From Natronorubrum tibetense GA33 (GTDB lineage Archaea; Halobacteriota; Halobacteria; Halobacteriales; Natrialbaceae), in contig NZ_KB913017.1 of assembly GCF_000383975.1 (NCBI RefSeq), positions 3,386,265 to 3,450,264 on the forward strand: DNA of 64,000 nucleotides. The letters are read 5' to 3'. Below are positions 8,642 through 16,543 of this stretch, one piece after another. The translations under genes and the position numbers were made by a program. Each line of letters begins with the position of its first letter. Position 1 is the stretch's first letter. The notes under the pieces are model-generated. The model saw only the letters and a program-made list of their open reading frames with translations. It was not told the origin of the DNA and ran no database searches.

Positions 8642-9988
8642 TCAGGAGTGATCGGTGTAGATCCAATTATTCCCCTCTCGGACGTATTCGGTCGGCGTAT
8701 CTTGACGCTGTACTTTTGTGTCGTATCCACTTCCCTGCGAGTAATTGAAATGGTCATACCGCCCGGCCCACCAAATAACTGGCAAGTCGTTTTGGTGGCC
8801 TCGTGGGCTGATGGGTCGACCGCGTTTCGTCGGACGAGTTACAGACTCATCTGCTGGCGATAAGTCTTTTGACGACCACGATTCCCCATCATCGTCGGTC
8901 GACCATTCCTGTATCTGGTAGTTCCGGTTATCGGTTTCAACGGATGCATAGACCCTTGTTGGGTCTTGGGAGTCCAGCGAGAGTCCACCCTCGTAATAAT
9001 GTTCCTCGGGGAGTGAGCCACCCATCTCCACGATCTCACTTCCGATTACCCATTCTGAGCCGTCCCACTTAGCCCAACGAGCGCGATAGTCTCCATCTCC
9101 GCCACCTTCCCCAGTTTCGACGTGCTCGGTAAACGCAACGTGAGGGCGTCCAGCGCCATCACAAATCAAATCGTATTGTTTCGGCGGATTGTTCCCACTG
9201 GCTTCGCCGTCGTAGACCAGCGTGAGTTCCGTCTCATCCGTTAACTCCTGATCGCCGGACTGTATCACCGTACCGTCGCTCTCGTGATAGTCACCGCCCT
9301 CGAGATACCAGTGACGGATCGCAGGCGTATCCATACGATGATCTCCGAGCGCGAAGTGTAATCGATCCTCATGCTGGTACGGGTGGATGTAAATGGCTTC
9401 CGAGACCAAATCTACAAAGTCCTGTTCGCTGCCGTAGGTCTCTCCACCATCTGTCGACACGCGATATTTCCATTTCCCGTCAATGTGGCCTCCGACTCGG
9501 TAATAGAGCCGTAGCTCGCCATCCCACGGAACGGGCTGTGGATAGTCGACGTTTTCCACGTCGGCAGACGTGAACGACTGTGTACTCCCCCACGACGATA
9601 TATCCAGCGCGTTTTCGCTGATCGCATAATCCATATTTTCTGTCCCTTCGCCCCTATCGGTCCAGTAGACAATCAATCGATCATCGTCGCGGACGTGGAT
9701 TGCAGGGGATGAGTGATCGTCTGTCCAGTCAAGTTCGTCAGACACCCTCACTGATTCGGTCGCTCCGTCGTTGTGATCGTAGGCCGTGATACCGACCCAG
9801 CCACGCGAGTCCATCCAACCGACATAGGTCGTGTCTTCAACGCGGACTGCGCGCGGACGTTGATGGACTGACCATGCCCCATCGGAGACAAGTACTTCAG
9901 ACATTACCTCTGCCTCCTGGTTAGTTGCCAAGCATCCCGAAAGACCAACTGCACCGACCGTCGAGACAAGGAAATCGCGGCGTTCCAT
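8642..9988 (-). CDS. Tat lipoprotein, BNR/sialidase-like beta-propeller
   Basis: RRDF at 3-6 and LSGC (lipid Cys19) mark a Tat lipoprotein signal. The mature part resembles the BNR-4 family of sialidase-like propellers: repeated SPAIHVRDDDRLIVYW, WDGELRLYYRVGG, STDGGETYGSE and STDDDGESWSSKD segments, the last two being Asp-box-like. Such proteins act on or bind surface glycans. It has its own promoter (GTTTAATC about 28 nt upstream). It lies between the beta-helix gene and the LamG-like gene on the same strand, suggesting a set of surface or virus-derived receptor-binding proteins. Whether it hydrolyses anything is unknown. Confidence 0.7.
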   Translation of the reverse strand: MERRDFLVSTVGAVGLSGCLATNQEAEVMSEVLVSDGAWSVHQRPRAVRVEDTTYVGWMDSRGWVGITAYDHNDGATESVRVSDELDWTDDHSSPAIHVRDDDRLIVYWTDRGEGTENMDYAISENALDISSWGSTQSFTSADVENVDYPQPVPWDGELRLYYRVGGHIDGKWKYRVSTDGGETYGSEQDFVDLVSEAIYIHPYQHEDRLHFALGDHRMDTPAIRHWYLEGGDYHESDGTVIQSGDQELTDETELTLVYDGEASGNNPPKQYDLICDGAGRPHVAFTEHVETGEGGGDGDYRARWAKWDGSEWVIGSEIVEMGGSLPEEHYYEGGLSLDSQDPTRVYASVETDNRNYQIQEWSTDDDGESWSSKDLSPADESVTRPTKRGRPISPRGHQNDLPVIWWAGRYDHFNYSQGSGYDTKVQRQDTPTEYVREGNNWIYTDHS

Positions 9989-10040
9989 GCCCCGTGGTTG
10001 GAGTGGTGTTGATTAAACGTACCGTCTGTGATTCTATACA

Positions 10041-10700
10041 TTAGAACACCTCTATTCTGGTCACATCGAGGTCGTGGTCGGCTGTGTTAATTGGCGCAAA
10101 TATCTCAGGGTTAGATGGCATGAACGTTTCCGTTTCGGTACCCTCACTAACGCCGTCAAAGAACAACTCCCAATTCCCATCCCCGTCGTGTACTGCGGAG
10201 ACGGTATGAGGATCAGTATCCACAGGCCATGTAGATGAAACAACAGTGGACGTGGATCCGCCTTCGTCATACCGAAGTTCTAAACCACCATTCTCAATGA
10301 CCGAAATACGCCATCGATTGTCGGTGTCTTCACGAATTATATTTGGTGTGAACGCGCCAGTTCCGTCGGAAATCGTCTGGAACTGAAACTCAAAACTCCA
10401 AGTTCCGGCTGTCGTTGGCGCTGGAGTTTCTATCCCAGAGGTTGCATCGCCGGGCAATGTGAGGGAGTTATTCGATACGATCGGGTCTCCCGCAAGCACG
10501 TCCCACCCGACACGTGCTGTCGTTACAGCCTCGCTGTCCTCGGGTTCATCAAAGGCATACGGAACGTCGTCAAACCTCCTACCCCACCCCAGAGAGTCGT
10601 CTTCCCAGTCTTCCAAGACCCAACCATTTAGCACGCCAGCGACCTCTGGCTCGATCTCCAGCCAGTCTCCGTTCCAGCGGACAAATCTCGTTCTCGTCAT
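10041..10700 (-). CDS. LamG/concanavalin-like beta-sandwich protein
   Basis: I chose the ATG at 10700 (MTRTRFVRWNG) because it overlaps the stop of the small upstream gene as ATGA; a frame open further upstream exists but lacks support. The 219-residue protein has no signal peptide. Residues ~90-215 have the beta-sandwich pattern of laminin-G/concanavalin-like domains (SFEFQFQT, NRWRISVIENGGLELRYD, HTVSAVHDGDGNWELFFDG). Such domains bind carbohydrate and are frequent in viral tail fibres. Together with the preceding 52-residue ORF it looks like a piece of a tail module. Function inferred from fold pattern only. Confidence 0.6.
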   Translation of the reverse strand: MTRTRFVRWNGDWLEIEPEVAGVLNGWVLEDWEDDSLGWGRRFDDVPYAFDEPEDSEAVTTARVGWDVLAGDPIVSNNSLTLPGDATSGIETPAPTTAGTWSFEFQFQTISDGTGAFTPNIIREDTDNRWRISVIENGGLELRYDEGGSTSTVVSSTWPVDTDPHTVSAVHDGDGNWELFFDGVSEGTETETFMPSNPEIFAPINTADHDLDVTRIEVF

Positions 10701-10855
10701 TCGTCCACCTCTACCCAAACATCACCATCTCGAACGGTGAAATCCTCGATTTCTTCAGGATCATCTGGGCCGACAAAACGAGTGTGTGACGCGACCGTCT
10801 CGGCAGTCGTTTCTACGGCGTTCTCTATATCCTCTGTACTTACCGCGATTTTCAC
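10697..10855 (-). CDS. Small acidic protein, GTG start, coupled to the LamG-like gene
   Basis: A GTG at 10853-10855 opens a 52-codon frame (MKIAVSTEDIENAVETTAET...) that ends in TGA overlapping the ATG of the next gene. A TATA-like TTTATTC lies about 20 nt upstream of the GTG, giving a leaderless transcript for the pair. The acidic, helical then beta composition recalls small virion or linker proteins encoded before tail-fibre genes, but I do not recognise it. Confidence 0.55.
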   Translation of the reverse strand: MKIAVSTEDIENAVETTAETVASHTRFVGPDDPEEIEDFTVRDGDVWVEVDE

Positions 10856-11092
10856 GGAGAACTCTGAATAAAGAAACCGTACTACCAGCTACTGTTAAGT
10901 AATGAGCATTCTCACCCTTCCTTTTCGCCACGACGTGCGTTGACGAACCAGTTGGGTCATCTGTTATAGCTAAGCAAAGTCGACAATATCGACGAGATAT
11001 TCAGCCAGAAACCGAGACCAGTACACTAGCAGGTAGTGCGCAATAATTTGAGGTGGGGTAGAATTATTATGCTCAAGCGGCTACTGTAGCGT

Positions 11093-11638
11093 ATGCCGCC
11101 CGAAAATGCGTCCGGCGACGAGCCAGAATGGGTAGGGGCGTGGAAGGAGCACGCGTCGGCGTTTGATCGGGTGAAGTCGGTCACGATGACGCTTTCGGAG
11201 TCCCGACCCGCCTCTTGGATCGCTGAAGAGGCAGCCGTCTCTCCGAATACTGCGCGGGACCATCTACGTCGACTCATCGATCTTGGTGTCGTGATGGCGA
11301 CCGAGCAGGACGGGGTCCGCCACTACTATCCGGATCCGCTGTACACGCGACTCCGAGACATCCGGGAGTTACTCGAAGACACGACAAAACGGGAACTCTC
11401 AGAGCAGGCAGTGGCGTTGAAAGAAGATATCGCGGAGTGGAAAGCCGAGTATGACGCTGACTCCCCCGACGCACTCCGTGAACGAGCAGCTGTGGACGAT
11501 GTCTCTGCTGAGCTGGCATACGAATTGACGCGGGCAGCAAGCGACTGGGAACTCGCCCGGTATCGGCTCTCGCTTGTGCAGGACGCGATCAAGAACTACG
11601 ACACCTGGACGTCTGACTCGTCGTCAGTCACCATATGA
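11093..11638 (+). CDS. Winged-helix transcriptional regulator (DUF7342-like)
   Basis: Residues ~15-75 form a winged-helix DNA-binding domain with recognition segment ESRPASWIAEEAAVSPNTAR followed by a wing (GVVMATEQDGVRHYYPD). The C-terminal half is a long helical region (RELLEDTTKRELSEQAVALK) suited to dimerisation. Haloarchaea have many such HTH proteins paired with an unknown downstream gene. Its stop overlaps the start of that gene as ATGA (11635-11638), so the two are co-translated. It may autoregulate its operon. Confidence 0.75.
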   Translation: MPPENASGDEPEWVGAWKEHASAFDRVKSVTMTLSESRPASWIAEEAAVSPNTARDHLRRLIDLGVVMATEQDGVRHYYPDPLYTRLRDIRELLEDTTKRELSEQAVALKEDIAEWKAEYDADSPDALRERAAVDDVSAELAYELTRAASDWELARYRLSLVQDAIKNYDTWTSDSSSVTI

Positions 11639-12207
11639 CCGGCGACCGGGACGTGTCGAAGAACCAGTCCGACACTGACATCCACCGACGCGCTTCGCCT
11701 GACTCCTCCCGAGGACGTGTTCGCTTCGATGGGGGTTCGGATCCGGGTCGTGATCGACACCGCATTTTGCGCGAGTTACGTGGCGAACTGGCTCGACACC
11801 CTGCCGTTCGATCTATCGAGGGGGAACCACCGGACGAGTACCGGGAATTACGGGCCACGCTCGATCCATCGTGGTTCGGTCGCCCAGCAGAGACTGCGTC
11901 TCTCCGGGTGACGTGGATCCCGGATCCATTACCAGGTCCCGAAGCGGCCGACCGTACGAACGATACCTGGATGCGGACTCCGATACAGGCGTACTACACC
12001 ATCCATTACAGCGAAACTGACGGGCTCGACTGCGGGTTCCACTGTGAACCGAACCCCCACGTCGATGGACTACTTCATTATCAGGAGCGCGATGACGCGG
12101 ATGACACATACACCTACGAGCCGGTTTCGTTCGGTGCACGCTCGGTGTCCGGCCTCCTGTGGGAAGTGATGGACGCGCTCGCCGACCGGCTTGACGACTC
12201 TGAGTGA
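11635..12207 (+). CDS. Unknown partner of the winged-helix regulator
   Basis: The 190-residue protein has a disordered, charged N-terminal ~40 residues and a compact C-terminal part containing LRVTWIPDPLPGPEA, YYTIHYSETDGLDCGFHCEPN and HYQERDD, with scattered His and Cys. There is no signal peptide. The 4-nt overlap with the regulator gene argues for a fixed functional pair, either a toxin-antitoxin-like unit or a sensor and its regulator; the sequence itself does not decide. I know no function for the family. Confidence 0.65.
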   Translation: MTGDRDVSKNQSDTDIHRRASPDSSRGRVRFDGGSDPGRDRHRILRELRGELARHPAVRSIEGEPPDEYRELRATLDPSWFGRPAETASLRVTWIPDPLPGPEAADRTNDTWMRTPIQAYYTIHYSETDGLDCGFHCEPNPHVDGLLHYQERDDADDTYTYEPVSFGARSVSGLLWEVMDALADRLDDSE

Positions 12208-12539
12208 CGCGGATAAACTTGTTAGGATCGACCGGCTTTGTCAGGTATCCACTTGCACACAAGTTTCCTGGAATATGCATGGATTTTCTCAAGCACGGCT
12301 GTGAGACCAGTATCCCGCTCAGAGAAGGAAAGTGCAGCTAAACGTGTAGAGGAAATATAACTTTCTCGGGACGAGGTTTTATTATCTACCAATCTTCACG
12401 GGGGTAAAATCGCCAGAGTGCGACGGGGTGAGTGACAGCTGATCTGTGAGGGAAAGTATGCCCTATGGTATGTGAACTTTGGAGATTTTCTCCCGGGGCA
12501 AGTACTTATCCCGGAGAGGGCGGGAAGCAGACGTGAACT
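12208..12539. other. Transposase upstream region
   Basis: No gene is visible. ACTTGCACACAAGT at 12251-12264 is a short perfect inverted repeat, TTTTATTATC near 12377 is TATA-like, and CTCCCGGGGCAAGTACTTATCCCGGAGAG near 12491-12518 forms an imperfect inverted repeat just before the transposase start. I compared this region by eye with the flank after 15134 and saw no terminal inverted repeat of 10 nt or more. Confidence 0.45.
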
Positions 12540-14372
12540 ATGACAAGTCACCAATCAGGAAAAGCGAAAATATCCCATTCGGACGCATACGCTTGCGATC
12601 TCGGTACTGACGCTGATGGATCGTACAGTGTTGACATCACAGGCAGTCATGGCGACGAGACCAATGATGACGTGGGTCTCGGAGGGCGTGATACTGACGT
12701 TGCTGTCGAGCATCCAGTCGAAAACCAGCAGGAATTACGTTACCGGGCCCACCTCACTGCACAACTCGCTGCCCGCAACGATAAGAAGATTAGAAACACC
12801 GAACCCGCCGCAGCGTTCGACGACGCTGTGCTGGCTGTCGCGGATCGCGCGCTCGATGCGGTCGGTATTGACATAACCGCAATTCCGATCGAGCAACCGT
12901 ACCTTTACGCCCTCTTCTTACACGATGCGTGGGGGTTCAACTCAATCCTGAAACTCACCCGGCATTTGGATGATCACCCCGTGATTGCAAGTCGGATCGA
13001 ACTGAGTGAGATGCCCAGTGACTCCTCGTTCTACCGGCGTGTCTCAACACTCGCTGACGAGGGACTGGCAGGCCCCATCAAGAATGCAAGCGAGCGCGCG
13101 GTTCACGCCGTGTGGCGGAACTGTCGTCACGTCCCAGAGGAAGTAATGGAACACTGGGACCTTTCCCCAATAACGAGCATCAACAAGTATCCTGTATCAG
13201 CAGAGACGCGCCGAGAGGCGATTCGAAACTGGGTGAAAGTCTTACTCTCGGACGCTGCTGAGACACTCACGTTCGATCGTGCAGAGAATGCCTCGTACAC
13301 CATGGAAGAATACATCGGCGTGCTCGCTCACAGTGCACTCCAGAATACTGGTCTCACTGCTCTCCCGACCACGGCAGCGTGGCTGTACGATGCCGACCGA
13401 CTCCCTACGGGAGAGAGCTTGCTCAAACACATCAAATCAGACTCACTCCGTCTTGATGAAATCGAGACACAGTTCGCTGCAGCGAACGCCTCGGTACTAC
13501 AGCGAGGTGAAACGCTCGGTTTGTTCGATAACCCATTGGATCTCGCATTCGACACAGTAGACATCACGTGGTGGGGTTACCCTCTTGAAGCGACTATCGG
13601 GAAACGTCGATCAGCGACAGATGCCACACCGGACTGGGTGTACGGCGTGCTTATCGCGGTCACCAAGGACGCACGTGTGTGCTTCGGTGTTAACCTCGTA
13701 AAGAGCAAGGACCTGCATGACAGCGTTCTTGATGACCTGCTTGCGACGGCAACCACCTACGCCCACATCCGGCACGTGTTCGGCGACAAAGAATTCTACG
13801 ACGGGTCGGTCATCGAGACGCTTCGGAAACACATCGGCGATGGCTGGGTGATCAAAGCCCAACGCAGGAACCGTGTTCAAGAATTCATACGCGAGATCCC
13901 GACAGACAACCGCGGATTCCGTTCCGGACTCAACGTCACAAGCGCAACGCCAGCGCCCAACGCATTTGCTCTCCCGAAGCGCCTCCACGGCCAGCAGACA
14001 CTCGTGCATTTCAGAGACTCAAATACAGAGACTGCTGCTGATGATCGCGCCGATACTCATACGGTGTATCTTACAGACATGACGGATGAGGACGTGTCAG
14101 TAGAGATGATTAAGTCCCGGTACGATGATCGCTGGTCGATCGAAACGGCAATGCGCCAGTATCAACACGACTTCCACCCCGTCTGTGGTTCCAAGAACGT
14201 CAAGATACGAGTGTACTGCGCCAACATCGCCATGCTGTTCTTTAATTGGCATGCGCTGATCAACCGTGTCCTCTCCCCACAGTACAACCTCCCGTTGACC
14301 GTTACGCACCAAGAATTGCTCACTGCTATCCGGGATGTCGCCTTCAGAGAAGCAGACGGTCGAGAGAACTAA
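12540..14372 (+). CDS. DDE transposase (IS4/ISH3-like)
   Basis: The 610-residue protein has the layout of an IS4-superfamily DDE transposase: a helical N-terminal region, DTVDIT at 338-343 giving the first acidic residue (D341 or D338), FGDKEFYD at 414-421 (D416), and YDDRWSIETAMRQY at 528-541 with the Y-R-W-E signature (Y528, R531, W532, E535). It would cut and paste DNA as a multimer. The ~60-residue N-terminal extension rich in Asp and Gly is unusual. QPYLYALF at 119-126 resembles a PCNA-interaction motif (Q-x-x-L-x-x-h-F), of interest because a PCNA-like gene follows. The catalytic triad looks intact and there are no internal stops, so the gene may be active. Confidence 0.85.
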   Translation: MTSHQSGKAKISHSDAYACDLGTDADGSYSVDITGSHGDETNDDVGLGGRDTDVAVEHPVENQQELRYRAHLTAQLAARNDKKIRNTEPAAAFDDAVLAVADRALDAVGIDITAIPIEQPYLYALFLHDAWGFNSILKLTRHLDDHPVIASRIELSEMPSDSSFYRRVSTLADEGLAGPIKNASERAVHAVWRNCRHVPEEVMEHWDLSPITSINKYPVSAETRREAIRNWVKVLLSDAAETLTFDRAENASYTMEEYIGVLAHSALQNTGLTALPTTAAWLYDADRLPTGESLLKHIKSDSLRLDEIETQFAAANASVLQRGETLGLFDNPLDLAFDTVDITWWGYPLEATIGKRRSATDATPDWVYGVLIAVTKDARVCFGVNLVKSKDLHDSVLDDLLATATTYAHIRHVFGDKEFYDGSVIETLRKHIGDGWVIKAQRRNRVQEFIREIPTDNRGFRSGLNVTSATPAPNAFALPKRLHGQQTLVHFRDSNTETAADDRADTHTVYLTDMTDEDVSVEMIKSRYDDRWSIETAMRQYQHDFHPVCGSKNVKIRVYCANIAMLFFNWHALINRVLSPQYNLPLTVTHQELLTAIRDVAFREADGREN

Positions 14373-14375
14373 TCA

Positions 14376-15134
14376 ATGCGCGCCTGCCTCTCTGCGAAAA
14401 TGCTCCGTGACGCGCTTGCCCCAGTCGTTGCACTGGTTAACGAAGTTATCGTCTACGCTGACGGTGATGCACTCGTTCTCCATGCACTCGGAACAGACAA
14501 GACGGCCAGCGTGACTGTGACCATCCCTTCCGAGGCGTGCACTGCGTATACGCCCAGCGAACAGTCCTTCGGTATCAACGTTGACCGACTAACTGAATTT
14601 TTACATTGCTTCTCGTCTACTGCTCCAGTCACGATAACCAGCCCACCACATAGCGACCGATTCACCATTTCGATAGTTGATTCAACGTACTGCGCGGACT
14701 GTATCGACCCTAATACGATCTACCAACGCACCCAGAACGACTCGACTCAACCTGTTGCTGCCGTCTTCACCGTTCCTAGTGAGTCTACTCCCCTCAAACA
14801 ATCTCTCGTCGCCGCTAATCTTTGCAGCGAAACCATCACCATTGAGACTCAACGCAGTGACCCGGTGGTTCAATTCACAGCCACTGGGGACACGGACAGT
14901 ATGACCTCTCAACTGACTCGAGACGACATACTCACACTCACCGGAACCTCCATTCGTGCCACCTACCCTGTCGATAAATTCCTCTCGATGCACAAGGCTT
15001 TGAATCGGCGAACAGACCAATTCCGATTCACAATCAACGCCACACAGACACTCAGCCTCACCGCCCTCTACGCTGATAACGCCACCACAACTTGGTATAC
15101 CCTCTCACCACACGCAACCACATCGACTGATTGA
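14376..15134 (+). CDS. Divergent PCNA-like sliding clamp
   Basis: The 252 residues align along their whole length with archaeal PCNA (about 247 residues): LRDALAPVVALVNEVIVYA at 10-28 matches the first clamp helix and strand, GINVDRLTEFL at 66-76 the second, CIDPNTIYQ at 109-117 the domain junction, GDTD at 171-174, YPVDKFLSMHKAL at 197-209 the second-domain helix, and WYTLSPHA at 240-247 the C-terminal strand (YMLAP-type in host clamps). It is much more Ser/Thr-rich and less acidic than a haloarchaeal host PCNA. A clamp ring encircles DNA and recruits partners. Starting 3 nt after the transposase stop, it probably serves transposition or replication-coupled insertion; it could instead be a captured replication gene. 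Homology is judged from remembered family patterns, not a search. Confidence 0.8.
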   Translation: MRACLSAKMLRDALAPVVALVNEVIVYADGDALVLHALGTDKTASVTVTIPSEACTAYTPSEQSFGINVDRLTEFLHCFSSTAPVTITSPPHSDRFTISIVDSTYCADCIDPNTIYQRTQNDSTQPVAAVFTVPSESTPLKQSLVAANLCSETITIETQRSDPVVQFTATGDTDSMTSQLTRDDILTLTGTSIRATYPVDKFLSMHKALNRRTDQFRFTINATQTLSLTALYADNATTTWYTLSPHATTSTD

Positions 15135-15583
15135 ATGGTCCCAATACAGTGTATTCTGATTACACGGTTTCGATACGCCCGAGCAGTGTTACGATATCGT
15201 TGCCCACCAGGCTGTTCTGAACGAACTCTTAAAATAAACAACCTATTCACGTTCTACAATGCAACGTTCACTGAAACGAAATTGAAAGCCTTGCGTGCAT
15301 TTCTAAACAGTGACCCCTTTGATCTCGTCGTTCGTGACTACACGAAGACGCGTGACGGAGGTTCGACGCGACCAGTCCGAATGATCTTGAAGCGGCCCCA
15401 GTGCTTAATCCGAGGACTCTACCTGATGAAGAGGTCACACGACTCGCCGAATTATTTCGGTCATCGAAACCCAGTTAGGGGATTTCTAGACTGGGTCTCG
15501 GATTCCAACTGATCAAATATAATTTGACTCAAGTGGTCCTACGTTGCCAATACTTATCACTCAGATTCGAGCAGTATGAAGGC
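15135..15583 (+). other. Stretch after the clamp gene with possible decayed coding
   Basis: An ATG abuts the clamp stop (TGAATG) and opens a 125-codon frame to 15512 whose middle (KLKALRAFLNSDPFDLVVRD) looks protein-like. A second frame, reading LNPRTLPDEEVTRLAELF and stopping at 15476-15478, looks protein-like just where the first loses its character. This suggests a frameshifted remnant of a third gene. Inverted repeats at 15448-15461 (CCGAA/TTCGG) and 15466-15501 (11-nt arms, one mismatch) could be a terminator or an element end. Confidence 0.35.
15466..15501 (+). terminator. Hairpin after the transposase/clamp unit
   Basis: CGAAACCCAGT and ACTGGGTCTCG pair over 11 positions with one mismatch around a 14-nt loop. 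It lies downstream of the transposase and clamp genes. It may end transcription or mark an element boundary; which one is unclear. Confidence 0.3.
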
Positions 15584-16210
15584 ATGCAAAGCCGGCTATC
15601 TCGACGGTCACTCTTAGCGGTCGCTGGTGGGATCAGTCTCGCAGGTTGTCTGGATACGTCACCAACGGACGGGAACGATGACAGTGAGGACGAGACCGAT
15701 TCTGATGACGGCGAATCCACGGAATCCGAAGGCGAATCGGACGCACAAGATGCTGGAGGCAGTGACAACGTTGGTCTTGACACGTACAATTTCGAGGTAG
15801 ATGTTCCTGAGGAACGGCATGAAGAGGCACTTGAGAACCTTCTCGAAGGTATCGAGATGATAAACAACTCTGAGGAAGGCGACGAACTATACATGGAAGG
15901 CGAGATCGTCAGCTATACTGACGACGGGAATACGGCCGAAATAGTGGTTGAGTACCCGGAGGGGTACTCTGACCCGGATGAGGATGAGGATCTTAACGAG
16001 ACGGCGTACGCTGCTGGTGAGTTCATCGGTGAACGAATCGTAATCAGTGTGCTTATCGGCAGATACGCGTACAATGCGAACTCTCTTCCCGAGACATTCG
16101 AGACCCTCTATATTGAGGACGGCGCTGACGAACCGTTCGAGACGTCAACCTCAACAGCTGAAGAAGCCGCCGAGTACTACGAAGAGGACGTTGACAGCAC
16201 GGACACTTGA
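15584..16210 (+). CDS. Tat lipoprotein, unknown function
   Basis: I chose the ATG at 15584 because it begins a clean Tat lipoprotein signal: SRRSLL at 6-11 and LAGC with the lipid cysteine at residue 22; an upstream in-frame start would add 20 implausible residues. After a ~45-residue acidic linker comes a globular domain with DTYNFEVDVPEERHEEALEN and EIVVEYPEGYSDPDED. It is exported and anchored to the outer face of the membrane. I do not recognise the domain. The flanks are AT-rich and it appears to be a single-gene unit. Confidence 0.7.
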   Translation: MQSRLSRRSLLAVAGGISLAGCLDTSPTDGNDDSEDETDSDDGESTESEGESDAQDAGGSDNVGLDTYNFEVDVPEERHEEALENLLEGIEMINNSEEGDELYMEGEIVSYTDDGNTAEIVVEYPEGYSDPDEDEDLNETAYAAGEFIGERIVISVLIGRYAYNANSLPETFETLYIEDGADEPFETSTSTAEEAAEYYEEDVDSTDT

Positions 16211-16543
16211 TCAGATCTCCGGGGGCGTTAGCAAGGGCAAGTGTCCCTGTATCGTGAGCGCCGAGATGATTCCCGATACTCGTCTTGAGGAGGTGAAAAA
16301 AAGAGTCGTGGTGAAAGACGCTGTGTTGTGATTTTGAAGAATTCATTGTTGAAACGATTGAGTGATCCTTTCTAGAGGCCATTCCGTTCGGCTAATTCGC
16401 TACGTTTCCTATATGCCAATAGATAGCTCCACGAGCGCATATACCGATAAATTCCTTCAATTTTTAATATTGAAATATAACTCCATAAATCACTCAAGAG
16501 AGAGGGTTTTTAACTAAAAAGGTAATAGGCCGGTTTGCGTCAA
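16211..16543. other. AT-rich intergenic stretch before recombinase 1
   Basis: No gene is seen. TTCAATTTTTAATATTGAA at about 16457-16475 is an inverted repeat with 6-nt arms in very AT-rich DNA, and TTTTTAACTAAAAAGG at 16507-16522 is a likely TATA region for the recombinase that starts at 16544. Confidence 0.45.

Larger units (their letters stand above)
12540..15134 (+). mobile_element. Transposase plus sliding-clamp gene pair (candidate IS)
   Basis: A DDE transposase gene and a PCNA-like gene read in the same direction with only 3 nt between them, so they are almost certainly one transcript. No terminal inverted repeats or target duplication could be made out, so the limits given are those of the two genes. 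I know of no described insertion sequence that carries a sliding clamp. Confidence 0.5.

Noticed and set aside
12208-15583. Terminal inverted repeats for the transposase-clamp element
   Set aside because: Comparing the two flanks by eye gave only matches of about 6 nt, no better than chance.
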